This document shows, piece by piece, positions 27,002 through 35,721 of a stretch of 51,676 bases of DNA. Each line of letters begins with the position of its first letter. Within the stretch, counting starts at the first letter, position 1. Source of the DNA: an uncultured Campylobacterales bacterium. Lineage in GTDB: Bacteria; Campylobacterota; Campylobacteria; Campylobacterales; Sulfurimonadaceae. The stretch lies in the NCBI GenBank assembly GCA_903892995.1, contig CAITKP010000015.1:1-51676 (forward strand). Direction: 5' to 3'. The notes beneath the pieces were generated by a model. It had not been told where the DNA came from. It searched no databases and was given only the letters and a program-made list of their open reading frames with translations. Position numbers and translations under genes: made by a program.

Positions 27002-27571
27002 ATGTCTAGAGTTAAAAATGAAACATTTTATACAGCATCATTAAAAAAACATGGGCTTACATGTAGAGCTTTGCATTGGAACTCAAATGAGAGTCAGCAG
27101 ATCCGTTTTAAGGTTTTGCTTTCTCTCTTAGAAGAGGATATCTCAGCTTGTAAAGTCGTGGATATTGGGTGTGGCTTTGGTGATTTATATCACTATATGC
27201 AGCCCAAACCTTTGCAATATCTGGGCATTGATGTGATGCAAGAGATGGTTGAGGAAGCGAAAAAAAGAACAGGGTGTGAGATACTTCAATGTGATGCTTT
27301 GGTTGATGAACTCCCTTTTGCAGATTACTACTTTTGCAGCGGTGCTATGAATATTTTACAGAGATTTGAAACCTATCTTTTTATACAAAACTGTTTTAGC
27401 GCATCGCAAAAAGGGTTTATTTTCAATATCTTAGAAGGGGATGATGAATCTTTGGTGTATAACTATTTTAGAGAAAAAGAGATCAAAGAGTTGGCAAAAA
27501 AAATCGGCGCACACTGCGTGATAAAAAAAGGGTATATGCCAAGAGATATGAGTGTAGGATTTTTTAAATAA
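27002..27571 (+). CDS. Class I SAM-dependent methyltransferase
   Basis: The 189-residue protein has the SAM-binding motif I VVDIGCGFGDLYHYM near residue 55 and the acidic loop LGIDVMQEMVEEAKKR. DALVDELPFADYYFCSGAMNIL follows as motif IV. The target is unknown. Its TAA overlaps the ATG of the asparagine synthetase gene by 1 base (TAATG), so the two are co-translated. The palindrome copy TTACATGTAG near 27058 lies inside. Confidence 0.85.
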   Translation: MSRVKNETFYTASLKKHGLTCRALHWNSNESQQIRFKVLLSLLEEDISACKVVDIGCGFGDLYHYMQPKPLQYLGIDVMQEMVEEAKKRTGCEILQCDALVDELPFADYYFCSGAMNILQRFETYLFIQNCFSASQKGFIFNILEGDDESLVYNYFREKEIKELAKKIGAHCVIKKGYMPRDMSVGFFK

Positions 27572-29400
27572 TGTGTGCAGTTTTTGGAATTTTGGGTGAG
27601 TATGAGGAGCAAAAAGCAAAATATGCCCTCTCTTTGATGCACCATCGCGGGCCAGATTTTTGTGGGATTGTGCAAGAGAGAGAGCTTTTTTTCGCGCACA
27701 ATCTTTTGAGTATTATGGATAACTCTCAAAATGCTCGACAGCCACTGCGTCATAATGATATTTTACTTAGTTTCAATGGCGAGATTTATAACTTTTTAGA
27801 ACTCAAAAAAGAGTTGGAGTTTAATGCTGGAGGTGAGAGTGAAGTGCTTATTGAGGCCTATCTTAAATGGGGTGTGGATTTTGTACAGCATCTTCGCGGA
27901 ATGTTTGCTATCGCACTCAAAGATGGGGATACTCTCTATCTTTTTCGAGACCGTTTGGGAAAAAAACCGCTTTTTTATCATCAAGGGGAAAGTTTTATTT
28001 TTGCCTCAGAGATCAAGGCGATAGTGCCATTTTTGAAGCAAAAAAAACTCAATAACGACGCACTTCTTTCCTATCTTTCTTTTTTAGCACCCACACCGCC
28101 ACACACTTTTTATGAGGGGATTTACAAACTTGCAGCGGGAGAGATGCTTACATGTAAGGAAAATAAAGTAGAAGTAAAGCGCTATTACGACATTTTAGCC
28201 CCAAAGGGGAGTTTACATGATGAGTCAAATTTTATAGAAAATGAGCAGAGCGCTTTGAAGCTTTTAGAAGAGAATCTGCTCGATTCCATCTCTACGCGCT
28301 TAAACGCTTCAGTTGAGATAGCTTCACTGCTCTCAGGCGGAATTGACAGCGCTTTTATCGCTGCTATTTCAAAAAAATTTGGGCACAATCTGCACACTTT
28401 TACGCTTGGATACAATGAGTATCAAAACTACGATGAGCGCAAAAATGCAGCATCAACAGCTGAGTTTTTGGGTATGAAAAATAGCGTTGTAGAGATAGAT
28501 CAAAATCGATTTATAGAGGCAAGCGAGCATGTTTTTGACACGCTTGATGAACCACTCAACGATCCCGCAGCTATTCCCTTGTATCTACTTTTTGAAGATA
28601 TCGCAAAAGAGGGATATAGGGTTGTGCTAAGCGGAGAGGGAAGCGATGAGCTCTTTTTAGGCTATAGACAATATTTTGAGTATCTTGATATCCAAAAAGC
28701 CGCAACACTTATGCATAAAAATTGGCTCAAAAAATATTTTCGTTCTAACTTTTCTATGAATAGAGAGTGGGAGTGGTACAAGCGGATTTGGGATGAGAAA
28801 CTCCTCTTTCGCACATCGGGAGAAAAGTTTACTGATCTGCAAAAAAATGAGTTGATGCGTCAAAATATCAAAGATAATGAATCGCTGAAATATTTAGCCT
28901 CGTATAGAGAAAGATTTGAAAAATCCTTACACTCAAAGCGGACTTCGCATGTAAGTGATGCTTCATGGTACAGCTATATTGATCTCAATATTTTTCAAGC
29001 GGAGCATTTTTTGCGTAAACTCGATCATGTGAGTATGGCGCACTCTATCGAATCACGCACTCCATTTTTGGATCATCATCTCGTAGAATCTGTATTTTCA
29101 CTTTCACCAGAGCTTCGTTATGGAGATGCAAATACAAAATCGCTTCTTAAAAAAATAGCCAAACCATATTTGAATGAAGAGATACTCAAACGTAAGAAAA
29201 AGGGGTTTTCAAACCCATATATGGAGTGGTTGATCGCTTCAAAAAAGATTGATTTGATCTTGGAAGTCAATGAAGAAACAGGAATGTTTAGAAAAGAGAT
29301 TTTAGAAAAATATATAGAGATGGCACGTCGGGGACGATTTAAACAGCACGTTTGGGGTCTTTATGTGCTTTCATATTGGATTAAAAAAGAGTTGTTTTAG
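27571..29400 (+). CDS. asnB: Asparagine synthase (glutamine-hydrolysing)
   Basis: The 609-residue enzyme has the N-terminal glutaminase domain with nucleophile Cys2 (MCAVFGILG) and MHHRGPDFCGIV, and LSFNGEIYNFLELK. The synthetase domain carries the ATP loop SLLSGGIDSAFIAAI near residue 257 and LDHVSMAHSIESRTPFLDH. It converts aspartate, ATP and glutamine nitrogen to asparagine. Stand-alone copies in surface-polysaccharide or peptide clusters can amidate other acids, so the coupling to a methyltransferase is worth noting. Length is normal. Confidence 0.9.
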   Translation: MCAVFGILGEYEEQKAKYALSLMHHRGPDFCGIVQERELFFAHNLLSIMDNSQNARQPLRHNDILLSFNGEIYNFLELKKELEFNAGGESEVLIEAYLKWGVDFVQHLRGMFAIALKDGDTLYLFRDRLGKKPLFYHQGESFIFASEIKAIVPFLKQKKLNNDALLSYLSFLAPTPPHTFYEGIYKLAAGEMLTCKENKVEVKRYYDILAPKGSLHDESNFIENEQSALKLLEENLLDSISTRLNASVEIASLLSGGIDSAFIAAISKKFGHNLHTFTLGYNEYQNYDERKNAASTAEFLGMKNSVVEIDQNRFIEASEHVFDTLDEPLNDPAAIPLYLLFEDIAKEGYRVVLSGEGSDELFLGYRQYFEYLDIQKAATLMHKNWLKKYFRSNFSMNREWEWYKRIWDEKLLFRTSGEKFTDLQKNELMRQNIKDNESLKYLASYRERFEKSLHSKRTSHVSDASWYSYIDLNIFQAEHFLRKLDHVSMAHSIESRTPFLDHHLVESVFSLSPELRYGDANTKSLLKKIAKPYLNEEILKRKKKGFSNPYMEWLIASKKIDLILEVNEETGMFRKEILEKYIEMARRGRFKQHVWGLYVLSYWIKKELF

Positions 29401-29582
29401 AGGTTTTTTCTTGAAGCAGTGAAAGTTCAAGAATTCCTCCGACATAGTTGGAAAAAAAGTTTAGGACTTTCATATCCTCTTCATTGAACTTGTTCTCTAT
29501 TTTATCGCTATGATTTGTCCAAAGTATTTTTTACTTCTTGTGTTTGTGTTAGTTCTCTGTCAAATTTAGCAATCTCAGCAAA
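29381..29582 (-). pseudogene. Frameshifted remnant of a second GAF-domain gene
   Basis: On the minus strand a short frame starts at an ATG overlapping the stop of the GAF gene (MNKFAEIAKFDRELTQTQEVKN) and ends at a TAG after 27 codons. After a shift of frame the sequence continues to NKFNEEDMKVLNFFSNYV and then GGILELSLLQ. It closely parallels the end of the intact GAF protein next to it (GGFDNEDLKFMIFFAHYVSTYLELA). It therefore looks like the C-terminal end of a duplicated or longer GAF protein, broken by a frameshift and internal loss. It overlaps the end of asnB. Confidence 0.55.
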
Positions 29583-29583
29583 T

Positions 29584-30084
29584 TTATTCATTTTCATCTC
29601 CAAACATAGCAGCTAGTTCTAAATAGGTGCTGACATAGTGTGCAAAAAAGATCATAAATTTTAAATCTTCATTGTCAAAGCCACCCTCTTTGTTGAGCAG
29701 CTGCAAGACACCAATGATATGGCGATATGAATCGAAAATAGGTGCTGTTGCGATATTTTGTGTGAGATAACCACTTTTTTCATCTATCTCTTTTAAAAAG
29801 TGTGGATTATTATAGGGATCATTACATATTATAGGTTTCTTCTCTTGTAGGGTATGACCGGCAAGACCTTTATCTGCAGATATTCTGATTTTTTGTATTC
29901 CATCGGAAAGTGTCGTCCAAAGCTCAGTATTTTTTTGATCATATATATAGATGGAACACCTATGGGCATGTAAAAGTTCTTTAGCAGTATGTGAAATTAG
30001 CACGAGGCCTTCAGATAATGAGGGTTTGTTTAAAAGTTTCTTACCAAATTCAGTCAATATCGCATATCTCGAACTGTTATCCAT
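29584..30084 (-). CDS. GAF-domain sensory protein
   Basis: The 166-residue protein (start chosen at ATG 30084, with GGAG 7 bases upstream; the frame is open back to 30180) is almost entirely one GAF domain. It shows SEGLVLISHTAKELLHAHRCSIYIYD, then ADKGLAGHTLQEKKPIICND and a final HIIGVLQLLNKEGGFDNED. GAF domains bind nucleotides, tetrapyrroles or other small ligands. No output domain is attached, so it may act with a partner. A decayed GAF-like sequence follows it. Confidence 0.75.
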   Translation of the reverse strand: MDNSSRYAILTEFGKKLLNKPSLSEGLVLISHTAKELLHAHRCSIYIYDQKNTELWTTLSDGIQKIRISADKGLAGHTLQEKKPIICNDPYNNPHFLKEIDEKSGYLTQNIATAPIFDSYRHIIGVLQLLNKEGGFDNEDLKFMIFFAHYVSTYLELAAMFGDENE

Positions 30085-30220
30085 ATTATTCTCCGTGATC
30101 TTTGATTGAAAAGATAGTATAAAAAAGTTCTTTAATCGGCGTTTAAAATCGATTTTAGGCGTTTTTAAACCAATTCTCAAGCAACTCTACTAAAATTTCT
30201 TTAAAAAATAAGGAAAGAGT

Positions 30221-30565
30221 ATGAAAGCAACTATCTGGCATAACCCAAAATGTTCAAAATCTCGTGAAGCATTGGAACTCTTACATGATAAAGGCGTTGA
30301 TGTTGAAGTCGTAAAATATCTTGAGAGTAAGCCTTCAAAAGAGGAGATAGAAGAGATTTTATCAAAGCTTCACATTTCAGCTAGAGAGCTGATGCGCACA
30401 AAAGAGGATCTTTACAAAGAGTTAGAACTCAAAAGTGTGATGGATGAGCAGATGCTCGTTGCTGCAATGGTGGAAAATCCAAAACTAATAGAGAGACCAA
30501 TCGTTATCACCCAAAAAGGAGTTGTAATCGGTCGCCCACCTGAGAAGGTTTTAGAGCTTTTCTAA
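30221..30565 (+). CDS. arsC: ArsC-family arsenate reductase
   Basis: The 114-residue protein begins MKATIWHNPKCSKSREALELL, with the catalytic Cys11 in the anion loop, and has the conserved ERPIVITQKGVVIGRPPE segment containing the Arg of the ArsC/Spx fold. It fits the glutaredoxin-coupled arsenate reductases (YffB/ArsC type). There is no arsenic operon beside it, so a different redox role is possible. It overlaps the end of the deaminase gene by 15 bases. Confidence 0.85.
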   Translation: MKATIWHNPKCSKSREALELLHDKGVDVEVVKYLESKPSKEEIEEILSKLHISARELMRTKEDLYKELELKSVMDEQMLVAAMVENPKLIERPIVITQKGVVIGRPPEKVLELF

Positions 30566-30991
30566 TTTTTCGATAATGACACCGTTATCTTCAATAAATT
30601 TGGAGATAACATCTGATTGTGTGTGCTCGTAAGGTTTTGCATAGATGATCCGTTTGATACCGCTTGCGATAAGATTTTTACTGCATTCACTACAAGGCTC
30701 TAAGGTGACATAGATAGTAGCACCCTCGATACTGATCCCTTTTCTTGCTGCCCAGATGATAGCGTTCATCTCCGCGTGGATCTCATAAGTTTTCGACCAT
30801 TCATGATGATCTTTTGTGTATTCTCCATTCCAGTGATCTTTACAGTTCATAAAGCCTGCTGGAGTGCCGTTATAGCCAGAACTGAGGATTCTTCCATCCT
30901 TTACAATAACTGCACCTACTTGTTTTGAAACACATTTTGAAGCACTTGCTATCTCAAAAGCTATGTTGATAAAATTTGTATCGCTAAGCAT
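30551..30991 (-). CDS. Deoxycytidylate (dCMP) deaminase
   Basis: The roughly 146-residue enzyme has the zinc motif HAEMNAII (His and proton-shuttling Glu) and TLEPCSECSKNLIASGIKRIIY with two zinc cysteines. The pattern of SASKCVSKQVGAVIVKDGRILSSGYNGTPAG matches the ComEB/dCMP deaminase group. It makes dUMP for thymidylate synthesis. An in-frame TTG lies one codon upstream; GAGG is 5 bases before ATG 30991. It is divergent from accB. Confidence 0.88.
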   Translation of the reverse strand: MLSDTNFINIAFEIASASKCVSKQVGAVIVKDGRILSSGYNGTPAGFMNCKDHWNGEYTKDHHEWSKTYEIHAEMNAIIWAARKGISIEGATIYVTLEPCSECSKNLIASGIKRIIYAKPYEHTQSDVISKFIEDNGVIIEKLEKL

Positions 30992-31062
30992 CAAAGCCTC
31001 AATATTTAATATTTGTTATGGTATTATATCGCAAAATTTAATATATATTTTGGAGACTTACA

Positions 31063-31515
31063 ATGGACATGAAGCAAATAAAGGCGTTAATGCAAGAGTT
31101 TGATGGAAGTGGTTTAAGTAAACTAAAAATCGCTAAAGAGGATTTTACAATTGAACTTGAAAAAGTTGTTGGCGCTGTTTCAGCTCCTGTGGCAACACTT
31201 CAAGCAGCTCCTATGATCGCGGCTCCTGTAGCTGTGACATCTGCGGTACATGTAGAGACAGCACCTGAAATATCAGGCGATTTAATCCTCTCTCCAATGG
31301 TTGGTACATACTATGCATCACCATCTCCAGATTCTCCTGCATTCGTTAAAAAAGGCGATACAGTGAAAAAAGGTCAAGTTCTAGCTATTTTAGAAGCGAT
31401 GAAAATCATGAATGAACTTGAAGCAGAGTTTGATTGTAAAATTCTTGATGTACTTGTAAGTGATGGAAATGCAGTAGAGTATGATATGCCATTATTTGTA
31501 GTGGAAAAGATTTAA
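31063..31515 (+). CDS. accB: Biotin carboxyl carrier protein of acetyl-CoA carboxylase
   Basis: The 150-residue protein has an N-terminal helical part, an Ala/Pro-rich linker (VSAPVATLQAAPMIAAPVAV) and the C-terminal biotinyl domain. The EAMKIMNELE motif, with biotinylated Lys114, lies near residue 114. It carries biotin and CO2 between the carboxylase parts. Only 3 bases separate it from accC. The promoter region is shared divergently with the deaminase (TATTATAT-like -10 near 31018). Confidence 0.96.
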   Translation: MDMKQIKALMQEFDGSGLSKLKIAKEDFTIELEKVVGAVSAPVATLQAAPMIAAPVAVTSAVHVETAPEISGDLILSPMVGTYYASPSPDSPAFVKKGDTVKKGQVLAILEAMKIMNELEAEFDCKILDVLVSDGNAVEYDMPLFVVEKI

Positions 31516-31518
31516 TCT

Positions 31519-32859
31519 ATGGCTGAAATAAAACGTATTTTAGTTGCTAATCGTGGAGAGATCGCTCTTCGTGCGATTAGAACGATTAAAGAGATGGGCA
31601 AAGAGGCTGTCGCTATTTACTCAACAGCAGATAAAGGAAGCGAGTATCTAAAACTTGCAGATGCTGCTATTTGTGTAGGTGCAGGACCAAGTTCAAAGAG
31701 CTACTTAAATATTCCAGCAATTATCTCTGCTGCTGAAATCAGTGGCTGTGATGCGGTTTTCCCAGGATATGGCTTTTTAAGTGAAAACCAACACTTTGTT
31801 GAGATTTGTACACACCACAAAATCAAGTTTATTGGACCAACTCCAGAAGTTATGGTTTTAATGAGTGATAAATCTAAAGCTAAAGATGTAATGGTTCGTG
31901 CAAATGTTCCTGTTGTACCAGGAAGTGATGGTGCAATCAGTGATATCTCAGATGCAAAAAAACGTGCAAAAGAGGTTGGTTATCCAGTTATTTTAAAAGC
32001 AGCTCAAGGCGGAGGCGGACGTGGTATGCGTGTTGTCGAAGAGGAAAGTTATTTAGAAAACGCGTTTCTTGCAGCTGAGAGCGAAGCGATCACTGCATTT
32101 GGTGATGGTACTATTTATATGGAGAAATTCATTAAAAATCCTCGCCATATTGAAGTACAGATTATCGCAGATGCACATGGAAATGTCTTGCATGTAGGCG
32201 AGCGTGATTGTTCTATGCAACGTCGTCACCAAAAACTAATAGAAGAGTCTCCAGCAATCGTACTAACTCCTGAAGTTCGTGAAAGATTGCACAACGCAGC
32301 GGTTCGCGCGGCTGAGTTTATCAAATATGAGGGTGCTGGGACTTTCGAGTTTCTTTTAGATGCAGACCTTAACTTCTATTTTATGGAGATGAATACTCGT
32401 CTTCAAGTAGAGCACACAGTATCTGAAATGGTAAGTGGGCTTGATCTTGTCAAGATGATGATCGAAGTAGCAGAGGGCAAAGAGCTTCCTAAACAAGAGG
32501 AGATTAAGCTTCAAGGTCACTCTATTGAGTGTCGTATTACAGCAGAAGATCCGATCAAATTTTTACCATGTCCAGGAAAGATTAACACTTGGATTGCTCC
32601 AGGTGGAAAAGATGTTCGTATCGATACGCATGCACACGCAAACTATATCGTTCCATCAACTTATGACTCTATGATTGGGAAATTGATTGTTTATGGAAAT
32701 GATAGAGCAGAAGCAATCGCAAGAATGCATAGAGCATTAAGCGAATTTCAAATAACTGGGATCAAAACAACGATTCCATTTCATAAAAAGATGATGGCAA
32801 ATCCTGACTTCATCAACAACAACTTCGATACAAAATACCTCGATGGCTATAAAGGCTAA
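31519..32859 (+). CDS. accC: Biotin carboxylase of acetyl-CoA carboxylase
   Basis: The 446-residue enzyme has the start IKRILVANRGEIALRAIRTIKEMG, the ATP-grasp glycine loop KAAQGGGGRGMRVV near residue 160, and EMNTRLQVEHTVSEMVSGLDLVK. These are all catalytic signatures. It carboxylates biotin on AccB, the first step of fatty-acid synthesis. Length is normal. Confidence 0.96.
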   Translation: MAEIKRILVANRGEIALRAIRTIKEMGKEAVAIYSTADKGSEYLKLADAAICVGAGPSSKSYLNIPAIISAAEISGCDAVFPGYGFLSENQHFVEICTHHKIKFIGPTPEVMVLMSDKSKAKDVMVRANVPVVPGSDGAISDISDAKKRAKEVGYPVILKAAQGGGGRGMRVVEEESYLENAFLAAESEAITAFGDGTIYMEKFIKNPRHIEVQIIADAHGNVLHVGERDCSMQRRHQKLIEESPAIVLTPEVRERLHNAAVRAAEFIKYEGAGTFEFLLDADLNFYFMEMNTRLQVEHTVSEMVSGLDLVKMMIEVAEGKELPKQEEIKLQGHSIECRITAEDPIKFLPCPGKINTWIAPGGKDVRIDTHAHANYIVPSTYDSMIGKLIVYGNDRAEAIARMHRALSEFQITGIKTTIPFHKKMMANPDFINNNFDTKYLDGYKG

Positions 32860-32862
32860 GAT

Positions 32863-32884
32863 GATGAACTTTTAGAAGTTCATC
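32863..32884. terminator. Bidirectional terminator between accC and the SurA-like gene
   Basis: GATGAACTT, loop TTAG, AAGTTCATC form a perfect 9-bp stem between the stop codons of the convergent genes. T-rich sequence (TCTCTTTATT) follows on the plus side. Confidence 0.75.
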
Positions 32885-32889
32885 TCTCT

Positions 32890-33735
32890 TTATTCTGTCG
32901 CTTGTGGCAAACGCAAAGTTTTAATATTTGCGTTGAGTCTTGCTCTATCAAAATACTCTCTTAAAACCTGTTCTCTTTTATCGGCCATAATCATATTCTC
33001 TATTTGTGCCTTCATCGATTCTATTTTAAACTCTTCGCTTTTTGTGATATCTTGGATATAAAAGCTTACAAATCCATCTTTTCCATTTGGAATAATCTCT
33101 GAGAAGTGATTTATGGGTGTTTTTTCTAAGAGTTCTGCGAGTTGCGGAGCGATTTTATTGTATTCAAATACTTGCTCTTTATGTCCTATTTCAGCAGAGT
33201 AAAACATAGGATTGTCAATTTTTTGTTGTAAAAGATTTTGAGCTTTTGCCTCATAAATAATGGTAGAAAAAGATTGAGGATGATTGAACTTTGCTTTGTT
33301 GAGTTCATAATAGTCTTTAATCTCCTGCTCAGAGGGCTCATCCATTCTGACATAGGCGATCGCTTGAAACAGTTTTTGGCTTAAAAGACGCTCTTTCATC
33401 TCTTTTTGAACTTGCTCAGATGTAAGGTTTTGGCTACTTGCTACTGCTTCATAAAACTGGCTTACGCTCATATTGTTTTGCGCCGCCATTCTTTTGATCT
33501 CATCGATTACTTCATCTTCGCCAACAGTGATTTTTCTTGCTTTTATCTCTTGATCTTCAAGCTTTTTACGGATTAAAAGATCAATTGTCTTTGTTTGATC
33601 AAGGTGCGATAGTGTCATCGCATCGGTGATTTCAAGCATTGTTATAGGTTCATCTTGCACTAAAATTGCTACACCATCAATCATTTTTGCTTGTAAACCA
33701 AGAGAGAGGAGGATAAAAAATAAAACTTTGTACAT
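32890..33735 (-). CDS. SurA-like periplasmic chaperone
   Basis: The 281-residue protein has a signal peptide (MYKVLFFILLSLGLQA) and a SurA N-terminal-type domain: MIDGVAILVQDEPITMLEI, KTIDLLIRKKLEDQEIKAR and the helices that follow. A parvulin-like part (LNKAKFNHPQSFSTIIYEAK...) appears later but is shortened and not clearly active. It probably helps fold outer-membrane proteins such as the FadL and DUF481 proteins here. Its ATG lies inside a GTACATGTAAG copy of the dispersed palindrome. Confidence 0.78.
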   Translation of the reverse strand: MYKVLFFILLSLGLQAKMIDGVAILVQDEPITMLEITDAMTLSHLDQTKTIDLLIRKKLEDQEIKARKITVGEDEVIDEIKRMAAQNNMSVSQFYEAVASSQNLTSEQVQKEMKERLLSQKLFQAIAYVRMDEPSEQEIKDYYELNKAKFNHPQSFSTIIYEAKAQNLLQQKIDNPMFYSAEIGHKEQVFEYNKIAPQLAELLEKTPINHFSEIIPNGKDGFVSFYIQDITKSEEFKIESMKAQIENMIMADKREQVLREYFDRARLNANIKTLRLPQATE

Positions 33736-33829
33736 GTAAGTCGCTTTATAATGAGTTTAGAACCTTTATTTTACCCGTTTTTAACCAATGATTATCTAAA
33801 ATACGGGACTTATTCAAGAAAGGTTTACT

Positions 33830-35218
33830 ATGGTCGTTACGCGTTTTGCACCATCTCCAACAGGGTATCTTCATATCGGAGGACTGAGAACTGCATTGCT
33901 TTCTTATCTTTGGGCGAGAAAGAATAATGGAAAGTTCATCTTACGCATCGAAGATACTGATATGAGCCGTAACTCGCAAGAGGCCGCAGAAGCGATTGTA
34001 AATGCTTTTAAATGGCTTGGACTCTCACACGATGGCGAAATCGAATACCAATCGCAAAGAATGGATATCTACAAACAGTACATCCAAAAGCTTCTCGATG
34101 AGGGCAAAGCATACTATTGTTATATGTCAAAAGAGGAGTTAACATCTCTTCGTGAAGAGCAGATGGCACGTAAAGAGCGCGCGATGTATGATGGACGCTA
34201 CCGTGATTTTACTGGAACTCCACCAGAAGGTGTTGAGCCAGTTGTGCGTATCAAAGCACCACTTGATGGAAGTATAACTGTAAAAGACGGCGTAAAAGGA
34301 GATGTGACTTTTGAGGTGAAAGATATTTTAGATGACTTCATTATTGCACGTGCGGATGGAACACCTACTTACAACTTCGTCGTAGCTGTTGATGATGCGC
34401 TAATGGGTGTCAATGTCGTTATTCGCGGCGATGATCACCTGTCAAACACTCCAAAACAGATGGTCGTTTATGAAGCTTTGGGCTTTGAGTTGCCAGAGTT
34501 TAATCATGTTCCAATGATCCATAACAAAGAGGGCAAAAAGCTAAGTAAACGTGATGGCGCGACAGATGTTATGGCATATAAAGAGATGGGTTATACGCCT
34601 GAAGCTCTACTCAACTTTTTAGTGCGTCTTGGTTGGAGCCATGGAGATCAAGAGATTTTCTCGATGGATGAGATGATGGAGTTTTTTGATCCAAAAGATA
34701 TCAATCGCTCTGCATCCATCTACAATGTGGAAAAACTTGATTGGCTCAGCGCTCATTACATCAAGAATATGTCCAATACAAAACTCGCAGAACTACTAGA
34801 GGATTTTGGTCTTGTGCTCTCATCACACGATAAAAGAGAGATCCTTTTAGACGCATTTAAAGATCGTGCTAAAACACTTAAAGAGATGGCAGACCTTATC
34901 AACGAAGTGCTTAGCGTTCCTGTGGTGTATGATGAAAAAGCTGTTGCAAAAGGGTTTAAAGCTGATGCTCCTGAGATATTGCACGCTTTTTGCGAGAAGT
35001 TGAAATCAGCCGATGAATTGCATTTGCCAGTGGATTATCATCATGTTATGGAAGAGCTTGTAGCAGAGAAAGAGATCGGTTTTGGTAAGATCGGGCAACC
35101 GCTTCGCATCGCTCTTATGGGAAAACTCTCAGGTCCAGGGCTTGATGTAGTCATGTCTATCATCGGACGCGATGAGACGCTTTCTCGCATAGAAGCAGCG
35201 ATAAAGGCAAACAGCTAA
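33830..35218 (+). CDS. gltX: Glutamyl-tRNA synthetase
   Basis: The 462-residue class I synthetase has the HIGH-type motif (APSPTGYLHIGGLRTAL) near residue 12 and the KMSKS-type KKLSKRDGA near residue 237. The zinc-like YYCYMSKEEL region is also present. Length is normal. Campylobacterota usually have two such enzymes, one specific for tRNA-Gln, and which of the two this is cannot be told. A short leader precedes the start. Confidence 0.95.
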   Translation: MVVTRFAPSPTGYLHIGGLRTALLSYLWARKNNGKFILRIEDTDMSRNSQEAAEAIVNAFKWLGLSHDGEIEYQSQRMDIYKQYIQKLLDEGKAYYCYMSKEELTSLREEQMARKERAMYDGRYRDFTGTPPEGVEPVVRIKAPLDGSITVKDGVKGDVTFEVKDILDDFIIARADGTPTYNFVVAVDDALMGVNVVIRGDDHLSNTPKQMVVYEALGFELPEFNHVPMIHNKEGKKLSKRDGATDVMAYKEMGYTPEALLNFLVRLGWSHGDQEIFSMDEMMEFFDPKDINRSASIYNVEKLDWLSAHYIKNMSNTKLAELLEDFGLVLSSHDKREILLDAFKDRAKTLKEMADLINEVLSVPVVYDEKAVAKGFKADAPEILHAFCEKLKSADELHLPVDYHHVMEELVAEKEIGFGKIGQPLRIALMGKLSGPGLDVVMSIIGRDETLSRIEAAIKANS

Positions 35219-35227
35219 CAAGCTGTT
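35210..35227 (+). terminator. Terminator at the end of gltX
   Basis: AACAGCT, loop AACA, AGCTGTT followed by TTAGC. The stem begins in the last codons of the gene. Confidence 0.55.
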
Positions 35228-35244
35228 TTAGCTCTTTCTTAGCT

Positions 35245-35254
35245 TTACATGTAA
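35245..35254. repeat. TTACATGTAA dispersed palindrome (intergenic copy)
   Basis: An exact copy in GCTTTACATGTAAGGATC, just after the gltX terminator and before the long inverted repeat. Confidence 0.85.
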
Positions 35255-35290
35255 GGATCTTCTTTCGTTACTTTTTTATGGAAATTCTCT

Positions 35291-35677
35291 CATACTTTTT
35301 TTTCCGCAAAAAAAGTATGCAAAAAAGCTCGTGTCAGCAGTTGGATTTCTTTACGCCTTTTTTCGGTCACTGCGTCTAAAAATGCAAAACTCGGCTACAC
35401 CTCAAACAGTTGCATTTTCTTCACGACTTCGCTCGGTCAAAAAAGCTAAAATCCAAAGTGACACAAAGAGAACGCCGACCAAACTCACCCGTCAGTTGCA
35501 ACACCTGCAGAGCCAAGAAAATACGCATAAATCTCGTAAAGAAAATTCAACTGTTTGAGGCGTAGCCGAGTTTTGAATTTTTAGAGATTTGTGAGGAGTT
35601 TCTTGGGAACTTGCCAAAGGCAAGCTCGAAGCCGTTGCAAGAGCTTTTTGCGTACTTTTTTGCGAAGAAAAAAGTAC
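35291..35677. repeat. Long imperfect inverted repeat, gene-free (about 390 bp)
   Basis: The two halves are imperfect reverse complements. The inner arms are about 35377-35428 (AAACTCGGCTACACCTCAA...) and 35532-35584 (...TTGAGGCGTAGCCGAGTTT); the outer parts share GCAAAAAAGCTC and GAGCTTTTTGC. Each end has its own hairpin: 35291-35319 (CATACTTTTTTTTCCGCAAA...) and 35652-35677 (GTACTTTTTT, loop GCGAAG, AAAAAAGTAC, perfect). No protein frame fits. It could be a MITE-like element or a structured terminator/RNA. The region 35219-35721 holds no gene I can support. Confidence 0.75.
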
Positions 35678-35721
35678 ATATAGTAAAATGACGAAGAAGA
35701 GTATTTAACTGTTCTAAATAT

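Noticed and set aside
35331-35558. Open frame of 75 codons inside the long inverted repeat
   Set aside because: It lies in a gene-free structured repeat, has no ribosome site and its low-complexity basic composition follows the repeat; no family match.
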